From the NCBI GenBank assembly GCA_031272275.1, contig JAISUC010000005.1, forward strand, positions 1 to 62,206: a DNA stretch of 62,206 bases, in the 5' to 3' direction. The position numbers were made by a program, and so were the translations under genes. This document shows, one piece after another, positions 34,106 to 43,240 of this stretch (the stretch's first letter is position 1; every line of letters begins with the position of its first letter). The notes under the pieces are model-generated. The model was not told where the DNA came from. It made no database searches and saw nothing but the letters and a program-made list of their open reading frames with translations. Origin of the DNA: Actinomycetes bacterium (lineage in GTDB: Bacteria > Actinomycetota > Coriobacteriia > WRKU01 > WQUG01).

Positions 34106-36388
34106 ATGGGCACATATCCGGCACAATCCAAACCGTGGGGGCCATTCGCATTCGAAAACACAGGCAAAACAAAGCGGGGGAGTACGTCCCGCACCCGCCG
34201 CCATCCGCGCGTGCGGTCGGCGTTGGCAACCGCCCTGGTCGCCGTCTGCCTGCTGCTGCCGGTGCATCCGGTGGAACAGGCACACGCCGCCACCCCCTAT
34301 GACCCGGCTCCCGACGGCAGCGACAGCGGCAGGTACTATGCCCTGATCGGGCGCGACAACTTCCGGTCGGGTCTGGACTGCGGGCTGCTGGAAACGCGCA
34401 TCGAGGTCCCGGCGTCGCTGCGCACGTTTTTTGCGGGCAGCCCGCACACCATCACCTTTGACCGATTTTTCCGACTGTTCGGTTTGGATGAACAGGACTA
34501 TGCGACGCTGCAACAGGCCGATTGCCCGGCGTTTGCCGCACTGACTGTGACCGACTGGGATGCCCTGAAGGCTTGGGTCGTCAAGCAGAAACCGCCCCGG
34601 GACAGCGACGGCGACGGCTATGCGGACAACGACGGTTACACCGACAACACCGCCACCCGCGAAGCTCCCGACGGCATCATCAGCATCGACGAACAAAACG
34701 CGACGATTGACGACACCGGCCAGCGCCATGTGCTGAAAACGGCGTTCGCGATGAACACCGTCTATATCGGGCCGAATCCGCCCGAACCTTTCAGCCCGGC
34801 CAGTCCCGTGCGGTCCGGCAACGCCTATCTGCCACCGTCGATCCCGCAGGTCGCAGCAGGCGGCGGGGCGTCCTCCCCCATATGGGAAACAACCAAAGGC
34901 TACGACCGACTGGATAGCCCGGCGGGTGCTGCCGTCGCGAACAAATTCGTCGACTACCAGCTGACCGACGCCAACCGAGTCACGATTCCGGCGCGATTCA
35001 ACCGCGAACGCGACGACATTCTGATCACTTTTCGCTCGCACCCGGGATACAGCTTAGGCGACAACAACTTCCGTCCCGCCAGCTATCTGAATGTCCTGGA
35101 CGCGCAAACCGGCAGCCAGCTGGCGTCAGATACGGTGTCACCGCAGCTGTATATGAACGGCACTATCGCAGGCCACCTGGCACAGACGCACCGTTTCGCC
35201 AATCCGAACGACGGCTATTGGGGTCTGCGTAACGGTACCATCCGCAACCAGCTGTACAAATGGTCGTCGAATGTCACCACCTATACAGGCGGCGGCTTGG
35301 GCGGCAAATACGTCCTGAAAGGTACCTATTACGGTGGCAGCAACCCGCATGTCAGCGCGCACGAATCGCACGTGAACCTGTACGACATGCAGATGGAGCT
35401 GCACGGTGCTTGGTCGACGGCGCACGGCGGCACGGGTGCGCAGCAGCAACTGCGCGGCTTTTACCGACGCGGCATCGGTGGGACGGCGACTGACATCGGT
35501 GACGACCCGTCCACTTGGACTGCCGCCGACGACATCCGCCGGGCGTCTGCGCAGGCCACGATTGCGGTTCAGAGCGGCATCACCAACGTCAACTATGGCG
35601 GTCGTCTGGCGACCGGGATCGAGGCGCACCTGTGGGTGCAGGTCACGCGCCCGACGCTGACAACCGATGGCCCGGGTCAGTCGCGCGCGGTCACGTGGCG
35701 GGCCGGGTCCGGTGATTTCGATACGTCGGTGGGCGGCGCTTCTGTGACGGTGTGCGACGCGGGGGTTGCGCCGGCAGTCGCGCGCCGCGATGATCCGGTG
35801 GACGGCGACGTTGCAGGTGGGGTGGACTATGTCGGTACCCGCAATGCGGCTGACAGGATGGTGGTCTACCTGCGAGAGCAACCCGCGGTGGCGTCAACGC
35901 CCTGGACCGGGACCGAGCCCGGCTATAACCTGGGCGACGGCGCGGATGTCGCCGCGCTGACCGCCCGGTTGGATGGCTGCGCCGACGGTACGGTGCTGCA
36001 GCTGTTGTATACCTATGCGGCGGCGGATGCCGATACGGCACTGGTGGGCGAGATCCCGGGAGATGTGGGCGCGCTGGACGTGGAGGGCGAACGTAACCGG
36101 GGGGCATACGCCACCCCGCTGCTGCGCACGGTGACGGTACAGGCTCCGGCGAACGCGCCGACCCCGCCGCCAGCCGGGCCGGACGAGCCGTTCACGCCGG
36201 CGACGCGCCCGGTGCCCCCGCAGCTGCCGGAACGGCCCACACACACGCCGCCGACGGCAAAGCGACCCACGCGCGCAGACACGCACGTCCCGACCGGCGA
36301 GGCCGGCCGCTGGGCGATACCCGCAGGCGTGCTGGGAATTGCGGCTGCGGTCTGTATCGTGCTGTTCCTGAAACGCACGGACGATTGA
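34106..36388 (+). CDS. Large secreted wall-anchored protein, unrecognised domains, VPTGE-type anchor
   Basis: About 760 residues. A long basic N-terminal region leads into a signal peptide (hydrophobic ALVAVCLLLPV, cleavage near AHAATPYD). The mature part has a calcium-loop-like DSDGDGYADNDGYTDN segment, and repeated PGYxLGD motifs, but no fold I recognise. The C-terminus is a sorting signal: a Pro/Thr-rich wall-spanning region, HVPTGEAGRW, a hydrophobic helix and a short KRTDD tail. The VPTG tetrad lacks the X of LPXTG, as does the adhesin at 45 kb. ATG at 34106 follows AAGGTG; GTG 34097 is an alternative. An exact 16-bp repeat copy (34176) lies in the codons before the signal peptide. Confidence 0.75.
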   Translation: MGTYPAQSKPWGPFAFENTGKTKRGSTSRTRRHPRVRSALATALVAVCLLLPVHPVEQAHAATPYDPAPDGSDSGRYYALIGRDNFRSGLDCGLLETRIEVPASLRTFFAGSPHTITFDRFFRLFGLDEQDYATLQQADCPAFAALTVTDWDALKAWVVKQKPPRDSDGDGYADNDGYTDNTATREAPDGIISIDEQNATIDDTGQRHVLKTAFAMNTVYIGPNPPEPFSPASPVRSGNAYLPPSIPQVAAGGGASSPIWETTKGYDRLDSPAGAAVANKFVDYQLTDANRVTIPARFNRERDDILITFRSHPGYSLGDNNFRPASYLNVLDAQTGSQLASDTVSPQLYMNGTIAGHLAQTHRFANPNDGYWGLRNGTIRNQLYKWSSNVTTYTGGGLGGKYVLKGTYYGGSNPHVSAHESHVNLYDMQMELHGAWSTAHGGTGAQQQLRGFYRRGIGGTATDIGDDPSTWTAADDIRRASAQATIAVQSGITNVNYGGRLATGIEAHLWVQVTRPTLTTDGPGQSRAVTWRAGSGDFDTSVGGASVTVCDAGVAPAVARRDDPVDGDVAGGVDYVGTRNAADRMVVYLREQPAVASTPWTGTEPGYNLGDGADVAALTARLDGCADGTVLQLLYTYAAADADTALVGEIPGDVGALDVEGERNRGAYATPLLRTVTVQAPANAPTPPPAGPDEPFTPATRPVPPQLPERPTHTPPTAKRPTRADTHVPTGEAGRWAIPAGVLGIAAAVCIVLFLKRTDD
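34176..34191 (+). repeat. 16-bp motif copy (exact)
   Basis: Within codons before the signal peptide of the secreted protein, read in another frame (GSTSR). Confidence 0.9.
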
Positions 36389-36446
36389 CCGTCGGCGCAC
36401 GCCCTGCACCCGCCGTAATCACATCAGTGGGTATTGGAATTAACAA

Positions 36447-36509
36447 CGTCATTGCGAGACCTGCGGGTTTTGCAGGTCGTGGCAATCCACCGGCGACGCC
36501 AGTCGCCGG
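36447..36509 (+). repeat. TCATTGCGAG...GGCAATCC hairpin repeat, single copy
   Basis: The same core as at 33.8 kb (ACCTGC / GCAGGT hairpin), followed here by a different trailing hairpin, CCGGCGAC / GTCGCCGG. This shows that the trailing module varies between copies. Confidence 0.85.
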
Positions 36510-36517
36510 ATAACAGA

Positions 36518-36544
36518 CCCCGTCACGTGTATTTCGTGACGGGG
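36518..36544. terminator. Strong hairpin, terminator-like
   Basis: Perfect 10-bp arms CCCCGTCACG and CGTGACGGGG around a 7-nt loop, followed by CATTATTGATT. No clean T-run follows on either strand. It lies after the surface-protein gene. Confidence 0.5.
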
Positions 36545-36563
36545 CATTATTGATTACATACAC

Positions 36564-36592
36564 AACCGCCGCAGCTGACGCCGCGGCGGTTT
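36564..36592. terminator. GC hairpin with short T-tract, terminator-like
   Basis: Arms AACCGCCGC and GCGGCGGTT with a loop of about 10 nt, followed by TTTACTCT on the plus strand. It probably ends transcription of the surface protein and may also serve the convergent SDR gene (the complement has TTGT). Confidence 0.5.
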
Positions 36593-36704
36593 ACTCTAAA
36601 AACTAGGTTAACCGTCTGCGACCCGGCATCAGGCTACCTGCTTATTTAATAACAGATTTCGTGCTACCCTGCAAGACTGTGCGTACTCAGTACATCCCGA
36701 CCGC

Positions 36705-37691
36705 TCAGCCGTACAGCATGCCCTCCAAGCGGTTCACCACACCCGTCGGCAGCACGCGTGCCAGCACCGCAAACAGCCGATACGGTGCCCCCACGACCCG
36801 CATCGGACGGGGGTGCCGCGCCAGCGCCGCACGCACAACGGCACGCGCCACGACATCAGCCGACATCCCGCGCCGTTCGTCCTGTTCCATTTTCGCGATG
36901 GCAGCCTCCGCGCGCGGGTAATGCGCGTCCGCGTTATTTGCTGCCTCCCCCACGCCGGCGCGCTCCCCGTGCGCGCCGCCCCCGCCTCCGCCATCTACGC
37001 CAACCCCGCCGCCTCCGCCGGACTCGGCACCCGCTCCCGCACTCCCGCTCGCACCCGCACCCCGACCCGTCCGCCACCGCGCATCGGTGAACCCGGTCCG
37101 GGTGTCGCCGGGCAACACACAGCTGACCCGTACGCCCTGTGCGGACACTTCGTTTCGCAGGGCCAACACCAAAGCGCACAGCGCCGCCTTGCTCGCGGAA
37201 TAATGCGCCTGATAGGGGACCGGCAACAGCGCCGCGACCGACGACACGCACACGATCGAGCCCTGTGTCACCCGCAGGTGGGGCAGCACGGCTGTGATCA
37301 CGCGCACCACACCGCCATAGTTCACGTCGAATTGCCGCTGCACCTCCGCCTCCGCAGCCGTCTCCACCGGACCGGCTATCCCGAACCCCGCGTTGCACAC
37401 CACGATGTCGACCCGCCCGGCGCGGGCCAAAACCGCCTCCACGCCGGCCGCCACGCTGTCTGAATCGGTCACGTCGCAGGCGATGTGCTCCGGCTGCGAC
37501 ATCCCGCCTGCCGGTTCGCGCCCGGTTCGGTTACTCACGTCGGGGGAGCCTTCCGCAGCCGTCCTGCTGAACCCGAACACGCGGATTCCCCGCCGCGCTA
37601 GCATTTCGGCGCATGCCCGCCCGATTCCGCGGCTGGCGCCGGTCACAATCGCCACCCGCATCGTCTGTCCGTCCGTTTTCCTGATCCCCAT
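36705..37691 (-). CDS. Short-chain dehydrogenase/reductase with Gly/Ala-rich insertion
   Basis: About 328 residues. The SDR core is clear: cofactor motif TGASRGIGRA, VCNAGFG, and the catalytic Ser and YSASK (SSVAALLPVPYQAHYSASK). Inserted after PGDTRTGFTDARW is an about 45-residue run made mainly of Gly, Ala and Ser (for example SGGGGGVGVDGGGGGGAHG), encoded by GC-rich imperfect repeats, where ordinary SDRs have a short substrate loop. The C-terminus then resumes normally with an RYRLFAVLAR-like helix. Substrate unknown. The ATG at 37691 follows AAGGA; ATG 37661 also fits the SDR start. Confidence 0.82.
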   Translation of the reverse strand: MGIRKTDGQTMRVAIVTGASRGIGRACAEMLARRGIRVFGFSRTAAEGSPDVSNRTGREPAGGMSQPEHIACDVTDSDSVAAGVEAVLARAGRVDIVVCNAGFGIAGPVETAAEAEVQRQFDVNYGGVVRVITAVLPHLRVTQGSIVCVSSVAALLPVPYQAHYSASKAALCALVLALRNEVSAQGVRVSCVLPGDTRTGFTDARWRTGRGAGASGSAGAGAESGGGGGVGVDGGGGGGAHGERAGVGEAANNADAHYPRAEAAIAKMEQDERRGMSADVVARAVVRAALARHPRPMRVVGAPYRLFAVLARVLPTGVVNRLEGMLYG

Positions 37692-37804
37692 CACCCATCC
37701 TTTTCATCCTGCATCCCCGTCGCCCCCATTGTAGCAACCCCGACCCCGCCCACCCCCGCCGTCCGACCCGCCCCCACACGCATCCTGCTATCCTTGACAC
37801 CACC

Positions 37805-39103
37805 ATGCATCTGAACCGCAGCGACATAAACCCCTCGCTGGAAGCCACCGCCGCCGTCTGTGCCCGCGCGGGTAACCCCCAGCGCGCCTACACGACCATC
37901 CAGGTCGCCGGCACCAACGGCAAAACCTCGACCACACGCCTGATCGCCGCCCTGTTACAGGCCGCGGGCCTGCGCGTCGGCCGCTACACATCGCCCGAGC
38001 TCTACGCCGACACCGACCGCATCGCCGTGAACGACCGCGACATCACGCCCGCCGCCCTGAACGCGGTCCTGACCCGCGCGCGCGACGCCGCTGCCGCAAT
38101 CGACCTCACCTTGACCGCCTACGAACAGTTCACGGTCGCCGCCTTTCTGGCGTTTCGCGATGCCGCAGTCGACGCCGCCGTGCTGGAGGTCGGCATGGGC
38201 GGGCGCTGGGACGCCACCACGGTCGCAGACCCCGCCGTCGCCGTGATTACCGGCATCGCACGCGACCACACGGAATTCTTGGGGGAGTACGTCCCGGACA
38301 TTGCCGCGGAAAAAGCAGCGATCATCAAACCCCGCACCGGCACGGACACCATCGCCACCGCCACCACCGCCGTGGTCGCAGCCGACTTGGCGCATGAAGC
38401 TCCCGACGCCTATGCCGTCATCGCCCGGCGCGTCGCCGACGTCGGTGCGCGCCTGATTCCCGCCCGCGCGTGCGACTTGCCGACAAACCTTTCCATCCCT
38501 GCGCACGTTGCCGGCTATCAGCGCCAAAACATCGCGTGTGCCGTGGCTGCCGCCACCGCCGCCGGCTACCCGCCGACGCCCCGCCGTCTGCAGCAGGTGC
38601 TGGACGGCATACGATTTCCCGGCAGGTTCGATCGCATCGCCGACGATCCGCCGACCTATTTCGACGGAGCACACAACCCCCAGGCGGCCGCGCGCCTGGC
38701 AGCCGAAATCACGCGGCGCGGCATGCGTCCGCTGATTGCCGTGGGTGCATTCGCCGACAAAGACGTCGACGGCATCATCGACGCCCTGTCTCCGGTGGCA
38801 TCCGCGTTTGTTGCGCTGTCGGCTCCCGGACCACGCGGTCTTGCGGCTGCGGATCTGGCACGTCGCATCAACGCGCGGTCCGACACGGCGGTGCGGGACG
38901 TGCTCCCCCGATTCGACCTGAATAAGCTGCAGGAAATCGCCCGCGTCAACAATGTGGAGACCCTGTTGATAACAGGCAGCCTCAGCCTGGCGCGCGTGCT
39001 ACAATCATCAGATATGACGCGCGGCCGCCAGGCGGTCGTGCGGGTCGAGGGTGACCCCGAACCGTACCGAGGAAGGAACGACAGGACATGGCTGACATCC
39101 TGA
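37805..39103 (+). CDS. folC: Dihydrofolate synthase / folylpolyglutamate synthase
   Basis: 432 residues. Joins glutamate to dihydropteroate and to folate polyglutamates using ATP. Motifs: VAGTNGKTSTTRLIAALL (P-loop), TSPELYADTDRI, LEVGMGGRWDATTV, DHTEFLG, AAEKAAIIKP, and FDGAHNPQAAARL. Two copies of the 16-bp repeat lie inside it: one (38281) encodes GEYVP in place of the usual DTLE-type residues without changing length, the other (38894, inverted) encodes RDVLPR. The ATG at 37805 has no ribosome site; TATCCT ends 10 nt upstream, so it may be leaderless. It overlaps the next gene by 16 bp. Confidence 0.92.
   Translation: MHLNRSDINPSLEATAAVCARAGNPQRAYTTIQVAGTNGKTSTTRLIAALLQAAGLRVGRYTSPELYADTDRIAVNDRDITPAALNAVLTRARDAAAAIDLTLTAYEQFTVAAFLAFRDAAVDAAVLEVGMGGRWDATTVADPAVAVITGIARDHTEFLGEYVPDIAAEKAAIIKPRTGTDTIATATTAVVAADLAHEAPDAYAVIARRVADVGARLIPARACDLPTNLSIPAHVAGYQRQNIACAVAAATAAGYPPTPRRLQQVLDGIRFPGRFDRIADDPPTYFDGAHNPQAAARLAAEITRRGMRPLIAVGAFADKDVDGIIDALSPVASAFVALSAPGPRGLAAADLARRINARSDTAVRDVLPRFDLNKLQEIARVNNVETLLITGSLSLARVLQSSDMTRGRQAVVRVEGDPEPYRGRNDRTWLTS
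38281..38296 (+). repeat. 16-bp motif copy (exact)
   Basis: In folC, encoding GEYVP. Confidence 0.9.
38894..38909 (-). repeat. 16-bp motif copy (1 mismatch)
   Basis: In folC, encoding RDVLPR. Confidence 0.85.
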
Positions 39104-39705
39104 ATCCCATCATCCAGAGCAAGGCCTTTCAGTTCGCCTCGCTGGTGATTGGCATAATCACGCTGTTGCTGGCCGTTGCGCTGGTGTTTTGGGCGTGGCG
39201 TGACGCGCGCAGGCGCGGCGGGCGCGACATCATCTGGGTGATTGTCGGCGCGGTTGTCATCGTGGTGGCCGCAATCGTGGGCTTTCGTTTCACGACCTAT
39301 GGCTTTGCGACGGTGGGGCTGATTGCGCTGGCCGCCGTGCTGGTGTATTTGATTGTCTATTCGTTGGTGCGCCCGGGCGAATACCTGGCTGACGCCCGGG
39401 AACGCGAGATGTCGCTGCGCCTGCTCGAGGCCGAACTGGACGAAAAGGCCTGCCCCAGCTGCGGGGCCGGGGTCGAGCCCGATTTCCTGATTTGCCCGGT
39501 GTGCAACATCACGTTGCGCCGCCCCTGCGAGTTTTGCGGCCGCCCCATCAAGGTCAAATGGAAGACCTGCCCGTACTGCAAAGCGCACCAGGCCAACGTC
39601 CCGGCGGCCGGGAAAAGCCGCGCGGGCAAAAAACGCGAACGCGCAGCCGGCACGGGAAAACACTCGGCGGGCGCCGCCGATGACGTCGCGTTGTCCGGTG
39701 AATAG
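39088..39705 (+). CDS. Membrane protein with C-terminal double zinc ribbon
   Basis: 205 residues: three predicted membrane helices in the first 95 residues, then a soluble acidic helix and a zinc-ribbon pair with four CxxC pairs (CPSCG, CPVC, CEFC, CPYC). The C-terminus is Lys/Arg/Ala-rich and cytoplasmic. GGAAGGA precedes the ATG. It overlaps folC. Such proteins occur in many Actinomycetota without known function; a structural or regulatory metal-binding role is the only support. Confidence 0.75.
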   Translation: MADILNPIIQSKAFQFASLVIGIITLLLAVALVFWAWRDARRRGGRDIIWVIVGAVVIVVAAIVGFRFTTYGFATVGLIALAAVLVYLIVYSLVRPGEYLADAREREMSLRLLEAELDEKACPSCGAGVEPDFLICPVCNITLRRPCEFCGRPIKVKWKTCPYCKAHQANVPAAGKSRAGKKRERAAGTGKHSAGAADDVALSGE

Positions 39706-39759
39706 GGCGCACACCCGGTGCATTGCCCGGCGCAGATAGGGAAATAAAGGATATAAGGA

Positions 39760-39775
39760 TGGGGAGCGCGTCCCG
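39760..39775 (+). repeat. 16-bp motif copy (3 mismatches)
   Basis: Intergenic, upstream of thrS; the most diverged copy counted. Confidence 0.5.
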
Positions 39776-39850
39776 TACGTTCGCGTGACCCGTGGGATAC
39801 CGGCGATAGCACGCAGGTAGAATAACAGCAACGAAGGAGCACACGACACA

Positions 39851-41644
39851 ATGGCACATAACCCAAAGAACCAGCCCTTGGAACTGATTCGCCACTCGAC
39901 GGCGCACCTGATGGCGGCTGCAATCGCCGACTTGTACCCGGGGACAAAGTTCGGCATCGGACCGGACATCGAGGACGGGTTTTATTACGATCTGGAGCTG
40001 CCCGACGGCGTCAAGCTGACCTTGGAGGACCTGCCCGCGATCGAGGCGCGCATGCGCGAGCTGGTCGCGGCGGACGAGCCCTTTGTGCGCAAGGAAATGA
40101 GCAAGGACGATGCGCTGGCGCTGTTTGCCGATCAGGACTACAAGCTGGAACTGATTGACGAGCTGCCGGCAGACGAGGTGCTGTCGGTCTATACCACCGG
40201 GGCATTTACCGATCTGTGTCGGGGACCGCACGTGCCCTCGACCGGGTATCTGAAGCATTTCAAGTTGACGAAACTGGCGGGCGCATACTGGCGGGGGAGC
40301 AGCGACCGTCCGATGTTGCAGCGCATTTACGGAACGGCCTGGCAGAAAGCAAGCCAGCTGAGCGATTACCTGGAGCGCCAGGCAGAGGCCGAGCGGCGCG
40401 ACCACCGCAAGCTGGGCAAGGAACTGGATCTCTTCAGTTTCCACGAGCTGGCGGGCAGCGGACTGCCGCTGTATCACCCCAAGGGCGCGCGCGTGTTGCG
40501 CCTGTTACAGGAATGGCTGCGGCGTGTGTTGTATGCGCGCGGCTATGTCGAGGCCATCACGCCGCATATCTATAAGGTCGATGTCTGGAAGACCAGCGGG
40601 CATTACGAGAACTACAAAAACGACATGTATTTCTTTGATGTGTTCGAGGACGAGGGCCAAGACGAGGGGCGCAGCCGCGCGGCTGAAGGCAAGGTCGACA
40701 AAGTCAGCGAATACGCCGTCAAGCCCATGAATTGCCCCGGCCACATCATGATCTATGCCTCCGACCTGCACAGCTATCGCGACCTGCCGCTGCGTATGTT
40801 CGAGTTCGGCACGGTGTACCGTCACGAGCTGTCCGGCGTGGTACACGGCCTGATGCGCGCACGCGGTTTCACCCAGGATGATGCACACATTTTCTGTCGC
40901 CCCGACCAGGTGAACACCGAGGTCTTGTTGATGTTGGAACTGGTCGATTACGTGATGGGGGTATTCGGATTCGAGTATTCTGCGGAACTGTCGACCCGTC
41001 CCGAAAAGAAATTCATCGGCACGCCCGAGACCTGGGAGTTCACGACCGCAGCCCTGGAAAACGCGCTGAAGGAACGCCGGATCCCCTATGAAATCAACGA
41101 GGGCGACGGCGCGTTCTATGGGCCGAAAATCGACATCAAGCTGCGCGACGCCATCGGGCGTACCTGGCAGTGTTCAACCATTCAGTTCGATGCGCTGTTG
41201 CCCGAACGCTTCGGTCTGGAGTACCGCACGGCAGACAACAGTGTCGAGCGCCCGATGATGCTGCATCGGACTATTTTGGGCAGCATGGAGCGCTTTTTCG
41301 GCATCCTGATCGAGCATTATGCCGGTGCCCTGCCCAGCTGGTTGGCGCCGGTTCAGGCGGAAATCATCCCCATCAGTGACGATCAGGCCGCATACGCACA
41401 ATCGGTTGCAGACGCGCTGGCGTCGGCGGGACTGCGTGCCGAGGTCGACGCGAGTAACGAGCGCATGCAGGCGAAAATCGCGCGTGCCCAGGCACAGCGT
41501 GTGCCCTATATGCTGGTCATCGGCAAGCGCGAGGCCGAAGAGGGCACCGTCGCGGTCCGGCACCGGACCGATGGCGACAAGGGTGCCATGGCGCTGGATG
41601 CGTTCATACAGATCCTGCGCGACGAAGAGCCCGCGGTGGCGTAA
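39851..41644 (+). CDS. thrS: Threonine-tRNA ligase lacking the TGS domain
   Basis: 597 residues, about 40-50 shorter than the common bacterial enzyme because the N-terminal TGS domain is missing: the protein begins a few residues before the editing-domain motif HSTAHLMAAAI. The editing domain (DLCRGPHVPSTG), the catalytic core (MNCPGHIMIYA, motif 2 RHELSGVVHGLMRARGFTQDDAHIFC, motif 3 HRTILGSMERFFGILIEHY) and the anticodon-binding domain are intact. GAAGGAG precedes the ATG at 39851 and no in-frame TGS coding sequence lies upstream, so this is the real start. No T-box leader is visible in the 145-bp gap. Confidence 0.93.
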   Translation: MAHNPKNQPLELIRHSTAHLMAAAIADLYPGTKFGIGPDIEDGFYYDLELPDGVKLTLEDLPAIEARMRELVAADEPFVRKEMSKDDALALFADQDYKLELIDELPADEVLSVYTTGAFTDLCRGPHVPSTGYLKHFKLTKLAGAYWRGSSDRPMLQRIYGTAWQKASQLSDYLERQAEAERRDHRKLGKELDLFSFHELAGSGLPLYHPKGARVLRLLQEWLRRVLYARGYVEAITPHIYKVDVWKTSGHYENYKNDMYFFDVFEDEGQDEGRSRAAEGKVDKVSEYAVKPMNCPGHIMIYASDLHSYRDLPLRMFEFGTVYRHELSGVVHGLMRARGFTQDDAHIFCRPDQVNTEVLLMLELVDYVMGVFGFEYSAELSTRPEKKFIGTPETWEFTTAALENALKERRIPYEINEGDGAFYGPKIDIKLRDAIGRTWQCSTIQFDALLPERFGLEYRTADNSVERPMMLHRTILGSMERFFGILIEHYAGALPSWLAPVQAEIIPISDDQAAYAQSVADALASAGLRAEVDASNERMQAKIARAQAQRVPYMLVIGKREAEEGTVAVRHRTDGDKGAMALDAFIQILRDEEPAVA

Positions 41645-41732
41645 CGGCGACGGCGGGAAACGAAACACGGACCAAACGGGACTTAACCGGGACGGAAATG
41701 AGTACGGAATGAGCATGAAATGAGGACGCGCA

Positions 41733-43109
41733 ATGGTCGATACCTTTCGTGACACGGTGGAACCCTCGGTGCGTCAGCGCTTGGAGGACAGCCTGACCAC
41801 GCGCGAGCAGGTCGAGAACATCTCGACGGAGCTTCCGAGCGCAGGCGGTGCGGGATCCGGCGCGGATGCGGGACGTACTCCCCCTCCTGCCGGTCCACCC
41901 CGGAAAAAGCGCAATGGTTTTTGGGAGACCATCAAGTCGCTGTTGCTGACGCTGCTGTTGGTGGTGCTGGTGGTCGGCGGGTCGTTTGTGCTGACCTTGT
42001 ATGCGCGCGAAAAGGGCTGGATACAGGGCAAGGAAGTGATCGAAGAGCCCGACGCGGATGTGGCTGACGAGGACGTGGCCGACGATGGTACCGGCGAGGA
42101 CGCCGATTGGGCGGCCGAAGGGGGAGAGGCCGAATATCCCTATATCGTGCGCGTGCAGGGGGCGGCGGTCACGGCAAAGAAAATCACCTTTGAATACAAC
42201 GGGAAGTCATACACGATTCAGCCGACGGTGGAATCCGACGTGTACCACGGTGCGGTGGCGGCTGCGCGCGGCTACACCATCCCGGCTGACGCCGCAGACG
42301 ACGAATATGCCCAGGAAGACTTGCTGATTGCCTATTACAACAAGCTGGCATACGACCCCGAAATGGAGACGTCGATCAACAGCGTCCTGACGCAGCTTGC
42401 CGCCATCAAGCAATCGGCGAAACTGGATGCGGACGAATACTGCGAGCTGCTGGCGAAATACGTGCAGTCGATTCCCTATGACACCGCGCGCAACGCGGCC
42501 GAGGTCAAGGGCTCGGTGGCAGGGGATCCCCGTATGCCCATCCAGGTGTTGGTCGACGGCACCGGGGACTGCGATGAAAAGACGATGCTGCTGGCGACCC
42601 TGCTGACGCATTCGGGATACGAGGTCTCGGGCGAGCTGTGGCAGACCGAAAAGCACATGGCGCTGGCGGTCGCAGTCGAGGACAGTGACAAGGCGCTGGA
42701 ACTCAGCTGGGGCGAGAGCGGGTATGCCTTCATCGAGACCACGCAGCCCATCTATGTGTCCGAAATCCCGACCAGCTTCGTCGGCGACAAACAGCTGACC
42801 TCAACGCCGGTGGATATTCCCTTTGGCGACGGTGAATCCGATGTCTATTACAGCGCATCCGCCATGGAGCAAGTCGCCCGTATCGTCGCTGCGCGTAACG
42901 CGGCGTACGATGCGGCCAACAGCGAGAAAGCCGTGATGGACGCCGCCACCGGCGATTCGGCCTACAACAAAGCAGTGAAGCGCTATAACAAAGCCATAAC
43001 CGCGATCAACACCCTGCAAGTCACCGTGGACGAAAACGGGAAAAAGTACGATGACTTCAAGGATAGGGTGGCCGCCATTAAGTGGCTCGACAAAAACCAA
43101 TGGTGGTGA
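41733..43109 (+). CDS. Membrane-anchored transglutaminase-like protein
   Basis: 458 residues. An N-terminal cytoplasmic part (about 70 residues, Pro-rich) is followed by a transmembrane helix (LLLTLLLVVLVVGGSFVLTL), then an acidic external linker, and a papain-fold transglutaminase-like domain with the cysteine in DGTGDCDEKTMLLATLL (Cys280) and histidine in EKHMALAV (His308). The C-terminal 100 residues contain Ala/Asn-rich helices. Transglutaminase-like surface proteins may cleave or cross-link peptide bonds at the wall. GAGGA precedes the ATG. An inverted exact copy of the 16-bp repeat (41869) encodes GRTPPP in the Pro-rich part. Confidence 0.78.
   Translation: MVDTFRDTVEPSVRQRLEDSLTTREQVENISTELPSAGGAGSGADAGRTPPPAGPPRKKRNGFWETIKSLLLTLLLVVLVVGGSFVLTLYAREKGWIQGKEVIEEPDADVADEDVADDGTGEDADWAAEGGEAEYPYIVRVQGAAVTAKKITFEYNGKSYTIQPTVESDVYHGAVAAARGYTIPADAADDEYAQEDLLIAYYNKLAYDPEMETSINSVLTQLAAIKQSAKLDADEYCELLAKYVQSIPYDTARNAAEVKGSVAGDPRMPIQVLVDGTGDCDEKTMLLATLLTHSGYEVSGELWQTEKHMALAVAVEDSDKALELSWGESGYAFIETTQPIYVSEIPTSFVGDKQLTSTPVDIPFGDGESDVYYSASAMEQVARIVAARNAAYDAANSEKAVMDAATGDSAYNKAVKRYNKAITAINTLQVTVDENGKKYDDFKDRVAAIKWLDKNQWW
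41869..41884 (-). repeat. 16-bp motif copy (exact)
   Basis: In the transglutaminase-like gene, encoding GRTPPP. Confidence 0.9.
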
Positions 43110-43240
43110 GAGCGTACCTGATGGCGCATCTCGGCGTCGCACCACCACTCGCGTAGGCTACGGTATCTGACAAAACGGCGCGCTGCCCCGGCCCTGTGCT
43201 ATGCTAATTACCGTTCGAGGGAAGGCACAGGGAGGTCACA

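Noticed and set aside
39706..39850. T-box riboswitch before thrS
   Set aside because: The 145-bp gap has no T-box sequence, specifier stem or terminator; it holds a diverged 16-bp motif and a TAGAAT -10 candidate only.
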